Source: Syntrophobacteraceae bacterium
GTDB lineage: Bacteria > Desulfobacterota > Syntrophobacteria > Syntrophobacterales > Syntrophobacteraceae
Reading direction: 5' to 3'
NCBI GenBank assembly: GCA_031292215.1
Contig: JARLHO010000102.1
Span: 18,770 to 82,769, forward strand
Length of the DNA: 64,000 bases
Shown one piece after another: positions 50,599 to 59,665 of the stretch (position 1 is its first letter; the number at the start of each line of letters is the position of its first letter). The notes beneath the pieces are model-generated. The model did not search any database. It worked only from the letters and a program-made list of their open reading frames with translations, and was not told where the DNA came from. A program made the translations under genes and the position numbers.

Positions 50599-51570
50599 TC
50601 ACCTTGAAAGGGTTCGCGATGTGGCCTTCACTATCCTGACTTCTTTTTTCCCATTTCGCCTGGCCTTTTCTTCAGCCCTTGAGCCCGCCGCGACGTAAAC
50701 CCGCTCCGGACGGTCCCGTAAGGGTTTGACTATCCCTTCGATATGCTCCTTCCTGTTTTCCAGGTAACCGGGCCTCACTTCTTCTCCGGCCGGGCAAACG
50801 GCCATGCAGTAGCTGCAGCGGTAGCTCATCCCAAACATTAACGACTGCCACATTAACCCGGTCTCCCGCTCGTCAAAGCGCGAACCGAATTCTTCCATGT
50901 TCTTTGCGGTAACGCAGGCTTCCACCAGATCGTGGAACCCTGCGGAATTATCCCTGTACGTGTGAGTCATGCAGGCCATAAAGTCAAAGGGCTCGCCCCT
51001 GGTGATGGCCCCGGTGGGACACACGACGGCGCATAGATTGCAGTGGATGCAGGGGGAATCTTCGAGGGGACGATCGTATTCATCCATCACCCCATCTACC
51101 AGGATGCTTTCCAACTGAATGCAACTGCCCATTTTTGGATGAAGGACCAGCCGGTTTAGCCCCATGTGGCCCAGCCCGGCTTCGACGGCCATGATTTTGT
51201 GGCTGACATCGAAAATCTTTCCCGGGTAGCGCTCCATGGCCATGGGCCAACTCCTGTTGACGACGACCCCGCGGATGCCGAGGCGGTTTAGGCGGCGCAA
51301 GATCTCGCGTGAGACAGCCGAGGTCCTATCTCCTGTGTGGTGGTATTCCGCATTGGCCACATAGCGGGCCGGACTTTGAATGTTTTCCCGGTTGTTGGCA
51401 ATAGCCAGGGAAATGATGGCGCGGGTGCGGGGATAGACAAACAAGATCGGCTCCCGTTCATGTCGGAGCGCCTCCCGATCAAGATCTACCAGGCCGATGT
51501 CATCGGCGCCGGCGTCCAGGCAGATTTTCTTTATTGTCCCTGCCGAATACACTTTTCTGGGATCTGTCAT
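50599..51570 (-). CDS. Double [4Fe-4S] protein, QueG/reductive dehalogenase-like fold
   Basis: 323 residues. Two ferredoxin motifs are visible: CIHCNLCAVVCPTGAI and CSYCMAVCPAGEE. The N-terminal half (IGLVDLDREA, IISLAIANN) and AGLGHMGLNRLVLHP are reminiscent of epoxyqueuosine reductase and its relatives. It is shorter than QueG, lacks the C-terminal HEAT-like part, and the second cluster motif is shortened, so I do not call it queG. Probably a cobalamin- or flavin-linked reductase. Convergent with the histidine kinase gene. Confidence 0.75.
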   Translation of the reverse strand: MTDPRKVYSAGTIKKICLDAGADDIGLVDLDREALRHEREPILFVYPRTRAIISLAIANNRENIQSPARYVANAEYHHTGDRTSAVSREILRRLNRLGIRGVVVNRSWPMAMERYPGKIFDVSHKIMAVEAGLGHMGLNRLVLHPKMGSCIQLESILVDGVMDEYDRPLEDSPCIHCNLCAVVCPTGAITRGEPFDFMACMTHTYRDNSAGFHDLVEACVTAKNMEEFGSRFDERETGLMWQSLMFGMSYRCSYCMAVCPAGEEVRPGYLENRKEHIEGIVKPLRDRPERVYVAAGSRAEEKARRNGKKEVRIVKATSRTLSR

Positions 51571-51616
51571 AGTCTTTTCCCTTTGCAGTATTTTTCCGGG
51601 CGCCGGCCGCTTGTAA

Positions 51617-52248
51617 TTAGCGGCCCTCCGCCTGTTTACCCTTAAGAGTCATACAGGTGCAGCTGGCTCGGGCAATGAGCCTTTTCTTCTCATCGAAGAT
51701 ATCGCATGTCACAAGGCCTATTGTTTTTGCCTCGTTTACAACACTTCCTTCGGCCCGCAGCCTGGCCTTCCATACCGGCTTAAGAAAATTTATCTTAAGC
51801 TCGAGCGAGGTGAAGCTTTCCCCTTCGCTTAGGGCTTGTCCGTAAATAAAACCTTTGTGCTTGCATCCGGCTTTTTGCCTGCTTTGGCCGCTCCTCAATC
51901 GCAAAATCCTCGACGTAGCTCTGCTACGCCTGCGGTTTTGCTCAATCGTCGCGACCAAATCAGTCTCAAAATCCGGCGCAATCCCTAAAAGGTTTATTTA
52001 CGGACAAGCCCTTAGTCTGCTGGCGTAAGCCAGCCCCATCGCGGCGTCGCCGATGTCGCAAAGCACTCCCCCGTGAAGAGTTCCCATAGGGTTTGCATGC
52101 TTTTTCTGCGCTTCAAATTCGATGACCGCTTTGCCAGAGCCCACCGGTGCGACCGTAAAGCCGATGAGGCAATGGGTGCGGGCGCAAAGGAGCCGTTTAG
52201 CATGTTTTGTATCTTCTCCGGCAGGTTAAGAGCTGCTTTTTCATCCAT
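51617..52248 (-). pseudogene. Hotdog (PaaI-like) thioesterase, frameshifted and split by a MITE
   Basis: Starts MDEKAALNLPEKIQNML at 52248. Near 52165 the frame shifts: the hotdog sequence continues in another frame as IGFTVAPVGSGKAVIEFEAQ, HANPMGTLHGGVLCDIGDAA and MGLAYAS. It is then interrupted by a 180-bp element (51832-52011) and resumes as LSEGESFTSLELKINFLK, CDIFDEKKRLIARA to a stop at 51617. Two independent lesions show it is dead. Intact, it would have hydrolysed a small acyl-CoA. Confidence 0.85.
51832..52011. mobile_element. 180-bp MITE with TTA target duplication
   Basis: Ends are inverted: left GGGCTTGTCCGTAAATAAA and further 6 nt (51832-51856), right the same with one A less (51988-52011). 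TTA flanks both sides (51829-51831 and 52012-52014), as produced by IS5-type transposases with 3-bp TNA duplications (family assignment from memory). The inside has GTAGC/GCTAC palindromes but no coding capacity. It interrupts the hotdog thioesterase frame. Confidence 0.88.
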
Positions 52249-52404
52249 CGCGTGCGACCTCCCGATGGTTGATTTAACTGGTGAGCGAGTGAAAAGCATC
52301 GCCGGAATCGCCAAAGCAAAACCGGGCCCGGGGTAATCCCAGGCTACACCGCCTGGAGCCCACGGGAGAAAAGCAGGGGGCTCGCTAAGAGTGTATATAC
52401 ACAT

Positions 52405-52704
52405 AATAGGGCTAAATCAACTGTTTTGTCCATACCGCTATTGTTTTGGTATGGGGTGAAATAGAACCGGGAGGGTGCGCACGGCGTAAGTCAAATCCCC
52501 CGAGAGCCGGCCGGTCCCGTGCGGGGCAATGTAAGGCCTGGCCAAAAATACGGGCGACAATCCACCGTTTGCCCGTTTCATGGCGCTTGTCCGGGAGCGG
52601 TGGGCCGAAGCGGTGGCTTATTGCGGTTGCAGTGCTTCTCCCGGAAATAATCGGTTAAGATAGAAAATAGATTCGTAGCGGGAGAAAAATAGGATAAATA
52701 CAAG
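52405..52704. other. Gene-free gap upstream of the S4 paralogue
   Basis: Nothing recognisable is encoded. CCATACC (52430-52436) and GGTATGG (52448-52454) form a 7-bp inverted repeat. AGGAG at 52705-52709 begins the S4 leader. Confidence 0.4.
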
Positions 52705-52714
52705 AGGAGCCAAA

Positions 52715-53176
52715 ATAAGGCTATCACGACAGTTGGGCATCGCGATCACGCTCAAAGGGAGCAGGATGCTCGATCGGCGTCCCCATCCCCCCGGACAGCA
52801 CGGGGCGAAAATAGACAGGCGGAAAGGGTCCGACTACAAGCGAGATCTTCTAGAAAAACAACGCCTTCGGGCGCAGTATAATATTGAGGAAAAGCAGATG
52901 CTCAATTACGTAAAAAGAGCAATGCAAAGGCGGGAAAACCCAGTGGACGCGCTGATCGCGCTTCTGGAAACGCGCCTTGATGCGATAGTCTATCGCGCAG
53001 GCCTTGCGCGTACGATTTACCAGGCCCGCCAGTTCGTATCCCACGGCCATATACTCGTAAACGGGAAGAAAGTGAACGTTTCCTCTCAGCGTCTTAAGGC
53101 CAACGATATCGTTGCGGTTGCCGAAGTGCCTCTGCTCTGTGAAATGCCTTTGGTAATCGAATCCTATTCGCGATGA
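52715..53176 (+). CDS. rpsD: Shortened ribosomal protein S4 paralogue with apparent ATA start
   Basis: 153 residues if read from ATA at 52715, which lies 5 nt after AGGAG and gives the expected S4 beginning ([14 protein letters not shown], as in RLSRRLGI). The first orthodox in-frame start, TTG 52733, has no ribosome binding site and cuts this block. [45 protein letters not shown] and the S4 domain [20 protein letters not shown] follow. Standard S4 has about 205 residues; missing here are the first 8-10 residues and some 50 between [10 protein letters not shown] and the terminal VIESYSR. It stands alone, not in an alpha operon, so it is probably an accessory copy. Confidence 0.82.
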   Translation: MRLSRQLGIAITLKGSRMLDRRPHPPGQHGAKIDRRKGSDYKRDLLEKQRLRAQYNIEEKQMLNYVKRAMQRRENPVDALIALLETRLDAIVYRAGLARTIYQARQFVSHGHILVNGKKVNVSSQRLKANDIVAVAEVPLLCEMPLVIESYSR

Positions 53177-53246
53177 GTCGCAACACCTTTATGGACACGG
53201 GGCGGTCGGATTTTTTCTGCCCGCCGCTCTTATGGGATTACGATAC

Positions 53247-53435
53247 ATGACAGTGGATCTGGATAACCAAGCCTGTATAGAGTGCTGCGCATGCGCGGAC
53301 ACCTGTCCGGAAGTCTTCGAGATAGATGAGAGGACCGGGAAGGCCCGGGTGATAGCCTTCGAGATAACGGATAAATGCTGTGTCGAGGAGGCAATTGCGA
53401 TCTGCCCGGCCGAATGCATATATTGGAAGGGTTAG
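53247..53435 (+). CDS. 4Fe-4S ferredoxin
   Basis: 62 residues from ATG 53247 (an ATG at 53232 gives 67). CIECCACADTCPE supplies three cluster cysteines at CxxC-x2-C spacing plus the fourth in DTCP, with an extra cysteine inside; a distal AICPAEC holds more. The layout fits single-cluster [4Fe-4S] ferredoxins of sulfate reducers. Small soluble electron carrier. It follows the S4 paralogue by 70 bp. Confidence 0.88.
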   Translation: MTVDLDNQACIECCACADTCPEVFEIDERTGKARVIAFEITDKCCVEEAIAICPAECIYWKG

Positions 53436-53571
53436 AGGAGAAAAAGAGCTTTGGCGGCTTTTCCTGCCTTGCGTTTTTAAGTATTGAGAAACGGAAGGGA
53501 TTAATGGATAATGGCCTCGGGCCAATTGGAGTTGCACCGTTTTTCGAAAAGAGGTGACTTAAAGGATGAGT

Positions 53572-54012
53572 ATGACCGAGCGTATAAAGAAGGCTAACAA
53601 GACCTATTGTGACGGCCATCAGGAAGAGGGCATAGAGGTTTGCAACTGGGAAGACATGCCGGGCTGGCAACTGTACATGAAGGGTGAAATAGGCGAAGAC
53701 GAACTCTCCGATCGGGCCAAAAAGGAACTTGCCGAAATGGATCAGACTTTTGGCAAATACCTGCGAAAGGACGATGATCAGCCGTCTCAGGGGCGGCCGG
53801 AAGAGGGCGCGCTCGATCAGCGGGTAAAGAGCGCCAAGATGATTTACCGCAAGGTCTGCGTGGATTCGGGGCTGAGTCCTTGCTTTTTTAAGAGCTTTTC
53901 GACCTGGCAGCAATTCGTGCACGGCGAAATAGGAGAAGCCGAGTTCTATGAAAAAGCAAGGGATGAAGTGCGAAAGATAGGGGTCGAGCAAAAGAGCGAG
54001 CCATTACAATAG
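53572..54012 (+). CDS. Two-fold repeat protein of unknown function
   Basis: 146 residues from ATG 53572, where AAGG is 6 nt upstream; an ATG at 53566 overlaps that site. I do not recognise the family. Two units of about 60 residues are visible: ERIKKANKTY...CNWEDMPGWQLYMKGEIGEDEL and QRVKSAKMIY...CFFKSFSTWQQFVHGEIGEAEF. Shared pattern: basic-Ala-x3-Tyr, Cys, Trp-Gln, GEIGE-acidic, then Ala-x2-Glu. A Gln/Asp/Ser-rich linker joins them. All-helical, no signal peptide. Follows the ferredoxin gene by 136 bp, so possibly co-transcribed. Confidence 0.7.
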   Translation: MTERIKKANKTYCDGHQEEGIEVCNWEDMPGWQLYMKGEIGEDELSDRAKKELAEMDQTFGKYLRKDDDQPSQGRPEEGALDQRVKSAKMIYRKVCVDSGLSPCFFKSFSTWQQFVHGEIGEAEFYEKARDEVRKIGVEQKSEPLQ

Positions 54013-54023
54013 CCCGCCCCTTT

Positions 54024-54938
54024 TTATTTTGGGAGCGCATCGGCTTGGCCGGTGCGCTCCGCGATCAAAGTGGCGAGAGATGCCCCTTCATCGGTGGCCT
54101 TGGCCAGGCGCGCGTATAAATCCATATCCGACTGAAAACCTTCCCGGTAGCTTGCCCCCCCCAGGTGAAGCCAGTTGTCGTCTACAATGTCCAATGACCG
54201 CTCCACGCCATCCTCGGGGTCTCTAAAGGCCATTCTGTGTAAGGACGCCAGACGCAACCCGGCGGGATCGAAGTTTTTATACAGGCAGGACCAGTTGCGC
54301 CCTCCGGTGTCCAGACCCATCGAAAAATCGTTTAGGAAGTTCAACGGACGCTCGCAAACCGCAGAGAATGCAAAAGAGCAATACCCCGCCCAAAGCGACC
54401 AGCCCCACCTGCCGACATTGGGTAGGCCATAGAAAGGCTGATCGCCCAGGACCTGGCCCATTTCGATTTTTTTTATCGGGATCAGGTCATGGTCTATGTA
54501 GGTGAAAATCTTTGGCCGTAATTTTTTGACCACATTATAGTACACCCAGGTCATGGCCATGCCGTGGGAGCGGTTCGGATGTTTTGTGGGACAGGGAGGC
54601 AAGCCCAGGCGGAGCGCTCCTCGATTGCGGCAGACCTGCTCGATTGCAAGGCGCGCAGATTTTTTGCGCGAGTTGTCGAATACGAGAAGTGTAGTGTCCG
54701 GCAAATGGCTCGAGGCGGTTTTAAGAAGCCAGTCAAGCGCCCAGGGCTGCTCATAGGCGATAACGAGCCCGATATTTTTGCCCGTAAGGTGCGCCGAGTC
54801 CTGGAGAAACCGGTCCAGACCGGGGTGCAGAGCCCGGAAAAAGCGCTGGAGCCGATCGTTTAAAAACTCGATGAGGAAGTGATCGAGAGGTTTATTCCTT
54901 AGCCATTCTTTCCTGGAAAAATCTTTTAGACTGCGCAA
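54024..54938 (-). CDS. Glycosyltransferase-like (GT-A) protein
   Basis: 304 residues from a TTG start with AGGAG 8 nt upstream. NIGLVIAYEQPWALDWLLKT opens a nucleotide-sugar-type fold, and FTYIDHDLIPI carries an Asp-x-Asp motif typical of metal-binding GT-A enzymes. HGMAMTWVYYNVV, LPNVGRWGWSLWAGYCSF and WLHLGGASYREGF are further conserved-looking blocks. No membrane helix. The donor, acceptor and pathway are unknown; it has no glycan genes next to it. Confidence 0.6.
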   Translation of the reverse strand: MRSLKDFSRKEWLRNKPLDHFLIEFLNDRLQRFFRALHPGLDRFLQDSAHLTGKNIGLVIAYEQPWALDWLLKTASSHLPDTTLLVFDNSRKKSARLAIEQVCRNRGALRLGLPPCPTKHPNRSHGMAMTWVYYNVVKKLRPKIFTYIDHDLIPIKKIEMGQVLGDQPFYGLPNVGRWGWSLWAGYCSFAFSAVCERPLNFLNDFSMGLDTGGRNWSCLYKNFDPAGLRLASLHRMAFRDPEDGVERSLDIVDDNWLHLGGASYREGFQSDMDLYARLAKATDEGASLATLIAERTGQADALPK

Positions 54939-55312
54939 AAAACGGTCTCCTCTTGGGACTTATACACAGTTGGGCTCAAGCCCAGGCGCCGCGTCCTCGG
55001 ACTCGGTTTGAACGGGAACTTCGAGTTTCCTACAAGCGGCGGGCAAGTAAATCCCCCCGGCCCCCTTTTGCAAAAAAGGGGGGTGATTGAGCCTGGCCCC
55101 TCATGCGCGTCATTACTAGCGGCGCGTCATTGCAAGCGGCGGGAGCAGAGTAAATCCCTTACAAGCTGGGCCGCCACGTCCCAGGACGCGGTTTGAACGG
55201 GAATGAAACTTGAAGTTTCATAAGATTAATTTGTTGGGTTTCGCTTCGCTCAACCCAACCTACATTGGCTTATACAGGGTTGCGATCCACCTGCATTTGC
55301 AGCTTATAAGCG
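54939..55312. repeat. Repeat-dense gap including copy C of the C/G-rich repeat
   Basis: No gene. GGTTTGAACGGGAA occurs twice (55004 and 55190 region). Copy C of the AAATCCCCCC/GGGGGG repeat spans 55049-55110. ATGAAACTT-G-AAGTTTCAT is a perfect palindrome at 55203-55221, and GTTGGGTT/AACCCAAC arms (55233-55259) form the widespread TTGGGTTTCGCTTCGCTC hairpin. This separates the glycosyltransferase gene from the end of the engB operon and may also serve as terminator. Confidence 0.65.
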
Positions 55313-55945
55313 TCAGTGGGGCATGAGCTCTTTAATTTTTCGAAGCAATCGGTCTTTTCCCTGTCGAGTTTCGGCCGAAAAGAAAATGAAATCCGCGGGC
55401 GGGATGCCGATGATTTTGCCGGCAGCATCCGCGAGAGGTTTCCAGTTTGTCCGGGAAAGTTTATCCGCCTTGGTGAGGATGGGGATAGCGGGGACCTTTA
55501 TGTCCTTTAGCCAGTTCCACAGGATTACGTCGTCCTGGGTGGGCGGATGGCGCAAATCCATTATCTGAACGGCGCCGAACAGGTTTTTTCGCGAATCGAA
55601 ATAGGCCTCGACCATCGGCCCCCAGGTGGCGCGAAGACTTTGGGACACCTTGGCGTAGCCGTACCCGGGAAGGTCGACGAACATGAAGGTGTTGTTGATT
55701 TTAAAAAAGTTGATGAGCTGGGTGCGGCCGGGGGTGCGGCTCGTGCGAACGAGCTTCTTTCGCTGCACGAGGCAGTTTATAAGAGAGGATTTGCCCACGT
55801 TGGAGCGGCCGGCAAAAGCCATCTCGGGCAATTCTTCCAGTGGATAATGTTCGGGCCGCGAGGCCGAAGTGATGAATTCGGCAGACGTTATGAGCAGTTG
55901 GTCGGTCTCTAAATGTCCGGGATCACCGTCTGTTTCGTGCTTCAT
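55313..55945 (-). CDS. engB: Ribosome biogenesis GTPase EngB/YsxC
   Basis: 210 residues. The G motifs are in place: GRSNVGKSSLINCL (G1), TSRTPGRTQ (G2), DLPGYGYA (G3), LTKADKL (G4) and FSAE (G5). It assists large-subunit assembly. The start overlaps the stop of the aminotransferase gene by 4 nt; it is the last gene of the long minus-strand operon. Confidence 0.95.
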   Translation of the reverse strand: MKHETDGDPGHLETDQLLITSAEFITSASRPEHYPLEELPEMAFAGRSNVGKSSLINCLVQRKKLVRTSRTPGRTQLINFFKINNTFMFVDLPGYGYAKVSQSLRATWGPMVEAYFDSRKNLFGAVQIMDLRHPPTQDDVILWNWLKDIKVPAIPILTKADKLSRTNWKPLADAAGKIIGIPPADFIFFSAETRQGKDRLLRKIKELMPH

Positions 55946-57102
55946 GTTTTCCTTTGCCGGTTCTCGAGGTAGCGTTGGATTCTATCGAGACCTTCTATGA
56001 TGTTATCCAAAGAGTTCGCGTAAGTGAATCGGACGTAGCCTTCACCGTTTGATCCGAAATCGACTCCCGGCGTGATGCCGACCTTCGCGTTTTCGAGGAT
56101 CTCGAAGGCGAAGGAATAGGAATCGTTGGTAAACAGGCGCGCATTGGCAAAGACGTAAAAGGCCCCCGTGGGCTCAACGGTTATGGAAAAGCCGATTTGT
56201 CGCAGGCGGGCGACCATATATTTTCTGCGCTGGTCATATATTGCCACCATCTTCGCGATCTCTTCGGAGACGGTTGGATCCGTTAAGGCGGTGCACCCCG
56301 CGGCCTGGGATATCGAATTTGCGCAGATAAAGAAATTTTGCGCCATTTTCCGTATCGGACGGACCATAAAATCCGGCGCTATCATGTACCCGAGCCTCCA
56401 GCCGGTCATGGCGAAAAGCTTGGAAAAACCGTTAAAGACGATGCAGTTTTGGGTAAACTCCAATGCCGAGCGGGCGCGCCCTTCGTAGACCAGGCCGTGA
56501 TAGATCTCATCGCTTAAGATAAGCTTTCCGGTATCTGCGATTTCGGCCATCCTGCCGGGGTCGAGAAGATTTCCGGTGGGATTTGCGGGCGAATTTACCA
56601 AAATGGCTTTAGTCCGGGGCGTGATCGCAGCCTTTATGGACTCGGGACGGTACTGAAAACCGTCTTCTTCGTATACGGGAACCTTAACCGGCGTGGCTTC
56701 GAGGAAGCGCACAAAATTCGGGTGGCAGGGATAATGGGGGTTGGAGAGTATCACCTCATCGCCGCAGTCAAGAATTGCGCCCATGGCGGCAAGAAATGCC
56801 GGAGATGTTCCCGATGTGACTATGACCCGGTCGGGGTCGATGCCTTTTACGCCGTAGGTGCGTTCATAGTGGAGACAGATCTCCTCGCGGAGCTTCCGGG
56901 CGCCCAGGCTGTGTGTGTAATGGGTATCTCCTCTAACCAGCGCATCGATTGCCGAGTTTTTAATGGCTTCGGGCGTGTTGAAATCAGGTTCGCCGACCTC
57001 CAGGTGAATTATGGACTCCCCCTCTCGCTCCAGTTGCTGGGCGCGTTCGAGAACATCCATGGCGATAAAGGACGTCAACTGTTCCACTCTTTTGCAAATC
57101 AC
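55942..57102 (-). CDS. PLP-dependent aminotransferase, class I/II
   Basis: 386 residues from a GTG. EVGEPDFNTPEAIK, SHSLGARKLREEI-type start region, LVNSPANPTGN, DEIYHGLVYEGR and FNGFSKLFAMTGWRLGYM with the PLP lysine mark an aspartate/aromatic/alanine-type aminotransferase of the AspC fold. In operon with the histidine genes; a specific role (HisC-type or alanine/aspartate) cannot be told. Confidence 0.9.
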   Translation of the reverse strand: MICKRVEQLTSFIAMDVLERAQQLEREGESIIHLEVGEPDFNTPEAIKNSAIDALVRGDTHYTHSLGARKLREEICLHYERTYGVKGIDPDRVIVTSGTSPAFLAAMGAILDCGDEVILSNPHYPCHPNFVRFLEATPVKVPVYEEDGFQYRPESIKAAITPRTKAILVNSPANPTGNLLDPGRMAEIADTGKLILSDEIYHGLVYEGRARSALEFTQNCIVFNGFSKLFAMTGWRLGYMIAPDFMVRPIRKMAQNFFICANSISQAAGCTALTDPTVSEEIAKMVAIYDQRRKYMVARLRQIGFSITVEPTGAFYVFANARLFTNDSYSFAFEILENAKVGITPGVDFGSNGEGYVRFTYANSLDNIIEGLDRIQRYLENRQRKT

Positions 57103-57121
57103 GTCGGTTTCCCGCCGCCGG

Positions 57122-58414
57122 CTACTTCTCCGGCGCTATAACGATCGAGGGCGAACTGTGAGTTTGGCCCGTTAGGCGGCTCATCAGCACGGCGGCCTCA
57201 GCAAAGGTATCGACCGGTGGTTGAAGAAGTACTGCGAAAGAGCCGCCATACTCATGGCGCAGGACCGCGTTGTAGCCTTTTGCACAAAGAAGGGACCTAA
57301 TTCCTTCGGCCCCGGCTCTGTCGGGATAGACGCCAACCATGACGACATATTGTTGGAACCCGGGATTTCGGGCGCCACCGGGGTTTCCTCGCAGTTGAGC
57401 GGTTTCATTGCTCGGGGCGATCAATGAGGAGGGACTGTCCGAACCTCCGGGGGAGGTGTGCTCGGGAGGTGTGTTCGCGTATGCATTTGCGGGCGCTCCG
57501 GTCCTTTCCGTGGAAATGGCGCCTTTTACAACGACAGGTAAACGGGCGCTGGAACCGTAGCCGGCAGAGGAAAAGGGGATATCGGTCCTTTTGATCGGCT
57601 CGATTTTTTCGCTCTTCGGGCGTAGGGAGCGGTAACGGGACGGATTTGTAGCCGGCCCGGGGCGGTTTATCTTTTCAAGATATTTTCGGGCCTCCCCGGC
57701 CACTTCCGAGTTTAAGGGGGCAATGCGCTCGACCAGGCCAAAAGAGCCTGCGGCGTCTTTATAGTCGCCGGCCAGGTAGCTCATAACGCCCAGGCGCAGG
57801 TGGGCCTGGGCCAGTTCCGGGGAATCGCGCACCGCAGTTTCATACGCAATCCTTGCTTGCTCGTTTTTGCCGGTCTGTTCCAAAATCCTGCCTATCCGAT
57901 ACCATGCCTGGGCATAGTGGGCGTCGAGCTTTACCGCCTGCCGGTAATAGGCCAAGGCTTGGGAGGAGTCCCCCCGCTTCTGGTAGAGCTCCCCCAGGTT
58001 TAAGGCGGCAATCTGGGGGGTCTGATAGAAGGGATCGTTTAGCGCCTTTACAAAGGCTGCCTTGGCAAGGTCGAACTGCCCGGTCATGGCGTACATGTAG
58101 CCCATCGCATTCAATGCTTCCGGGTAGTCGGGCTTGATTGTAAGAGCCCTCTGGATGTGGCGGATGGCCTCCCCCTGAAAGCCGCGCTGGTTGTATGCAA
58201 GAGCCAGATCGTATTCTATCGAGGCGTCATGCGGGCGTTGACGGAGCGCTTCTGTCAAAAATTTGAGCGAGGTTGCCGTCTCATGGGCCATGAGAGCTTT
58301 TTCACCCAGTGATTTCAGCTGGTCCGCCGAATACTGCGAACGCTGCGAACCCGTGGCGCAGCCCGAGGACAGCGCGACTATACAGGCAACGAGCAGAAGC
58401 GAAAGCCTTCTCAT
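57122..58414 (-). CDS. TPR lipoprotein with C-terminal SPOR domain
   Basis: 430 residues. A lipoprotein signal ends in ALSSGC (Cys19). About six TPR units follow (residues 35-245; for instance PDYPEALNAMGYMYAMTGQF and AHYAQAWYRIGRILEQTGKN), then a Pro/Ser/Thr-rich spacer and a SPOR-like domain (QQYVVMVGVYPDRAGAEGIR) that binds peptidoglycan. It is probably an outer-membrane lipoprotein of the PilF/cell-envelope type. One base separates it from hisG. Confidence 0.88.
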   Translation of the reverse strand: MRRLSLLLVACIVALSSGCATGSQRSQYSADQLKSLGEKALMAHETATSLKFLTEALRQRPHDASIEYDLALAYNQRGFQGEAIRHIQRALTIKPDYPEALNAMGYMYAMTGQFDLAKAAFVKALNDPFYQTPQIAALNLGELYQKRGDSSQALAYYRQAVKLDAHYAQAWYRIGRILEQTGKNEQARIAYETAVRDSPELAQAHLRLGVMSYLAGDYKDAAGSFGLVERIAPLNSEVAGEARKYLEKINRPGPATNPSRYRSLRPKSEKIEPIKRTDIPFSSAGYGSSARLPVVVKGAISTERTGAPANAYANTPPEHTSPGGSDSPSSLIAPSNETAQLRGNPGGARNPGFQQYVVMVGVYPDRAGAEGIRSLLCAKGYNAVLRHEYGGSFAVLLQPPVDTFAEAAVLMSRLTGQTHSSPSIVIAPEK

Positions 58415-58415
58415 T

Positions 58416-59288
58416 TCAGATCACCTTATTAAGGGTATATTCAATTATCCCTTCGGCGCCTTTCTTTATCAATACGGGTATGAGTTCACGCACCTGGTTT
58501 TTGGATACCACCGTTTCCACCGAAAGCCAGTCGGACTGGTAGAGGCCGGCGATTGTCGGGGCATGTAAACTAGGTAGAATGTTAATGATTTCTTCGATTA
58601 GCGCCTTTGGAACGTTCATTTTGAGTCCGACAAGGCCTTCGGCCCGAAGCGCGCCCTGGAGGAGCAGCGAGATGCGCTCGAGCTTCTCGCGCTTCCATGG
58701 GTCTTTCCACGCCTCGATATTGGCTATAAACTGCGTGTTGGACTCCATCAGTTCGTCGACAATTCTCAGGCCGTTTGCCCGCATGGTCGACCCCGTTTCG
58801 GTGACTTCCACAATGGCGTCGCAAAGCCCCGAGATGACCTTTGCCTCCGTTGCGCCCCAGGAAAATTCCACCTCTACCTTGATGCCCTTTGACTCAAAGT
58901 GCCTGCGGGTGAAATTGACGAGTTCGGTGGCGATTTTCTTGCCCTCGAGATCTTTTTCGCATTGCACCGGGGAGTCCATGGGGACGGCCAGGACCCATCT
59001 GGCGGGTCTTTGGCTGACCTTGGAGTAGACCAGGTCGGCAACGACATGAATGGTCGAGTCGTTTTCCATGATCCAGTCGCGGCCGGTTAAGCCCGCGTCG
59101 AAGGTGCCGCTCTCTACGTAGCGCGACATTTCCTGCGCGCGGCAGATCGAGCAGCCGATGTCCGGGTCGTTTATTTCCGGAAAATAGTTTCTCTCCGAGA
59201 GCGATATTTTCCACCCCGACTGCTGGAAGAGCCTGATGGTGGATTCCTGAAGACTTCCCTTGGGAATGCCGAGCTTTAACTGTTTCAC
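58416..59288 (-). CDS. hisG: ATP phosphoribosyltransferase, long form
   Basis: 290 residues. [31 protein letters not shown] and [20 protein letters not shown] are catalytic-domain motifs; the C-terminal regulatory domain ([20 protein letters not shown]) makes it the long, HisZ-independent form feedback-inhibited by histidine. First step of histidine synthesis. Overlaps hisI by 4 nt. Confidence 0.97.
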   Translation of the reverse strand: MKQLKLGIPKGSLQESTIRLFQQSGWKISLSERNYFPEINDPDIGCSICRAQEMSRYVESGTFDAGLTGRDWIMENDSTIHVVADLVYSKVSQRPARWVLAVPMDSPVQCEKDLEGKKIATELVNFTRRHFESKGIKVEVEFSWGATEAKVISGLCDAIVEVTETGSTMRANGLRIVDELMESNTQFIANIEAWKDPWKREKLERISLLLQGALRAEGLVGLKMNVPKALIEEIINILPSLHAPTIAGLYQSDWLSVETVVSKNQVRELIPVLIKKGAEGIIEYTLNKVI

Positions 59289-59665
59289 TTCTTATAGACC
59301 TCCCGGGGATCGAACACTGGGGTTCCCCGCACCTCGAATAGACCGTCTCGTAAAAACCGGTAAAAGCAGCTCTCAAAGCCGGTATGGCAAGCCGCTCCTC
59401 CCACCTGATCAACCTTTAAAAGAATGGTGTCCGAATCGCAGTCGATCGCAATCTCGCGCACAAGCTGGACATTTCCCGATTCCTCGCCCTTCATCCAGAG
59501 CTTGTTTCTGGATCTGCTCCAATAGTGGGCTTTGCCGGTCTCTACCGTCTTTTCCCAGGCGATTTCGTTCATATAGGCGAGCATGAGCACCCTGCCGGTC
59601 TCAAAGCTTTGAACGATAACCGGTACTAACCCGTTTTGTTTTCTAAAATCAGGTCCCAACGTCAA
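59285..59665 (-). CDS. hisI: Phosphoribosyl-AMP cyclohydrolase
   Basis: 126 residues, cyclohydrolase domain only (no HisE fusion). [58 protein letters not shown] and TGFESCFYR hold the zinc and magnesium ligands. Overlaps rlmN and hisG by 4 nt each, so tightly coupled translation. Confidence 0.97.
   Translation of the reverse strand: MTLGPDFRKQNGLVPVIVQSFETGRVLMLAYMNEIAWEKTVETGKAHYWSRSRNKLWMKGEESGNVQLVREIAIDCDSDTILLKVDQVGGAACHTGFESCFYRFLRDGLFEVRGTPVFDPREVYKK

Noticed and set aside
50599..51570. Calling this gene queG
   Set aside because: Two ferredoxin motifs and a QueG-like core are there, but the protein is short and lacks the C-terminal part; a relative is more likely.
54031..54060. Hairpin GGAGCGCA/TGCGCTCC as terminator
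   Set aside because: It lies within the last codons of the glycosyltransferase gene and is not followed by a U-tract on either strand.
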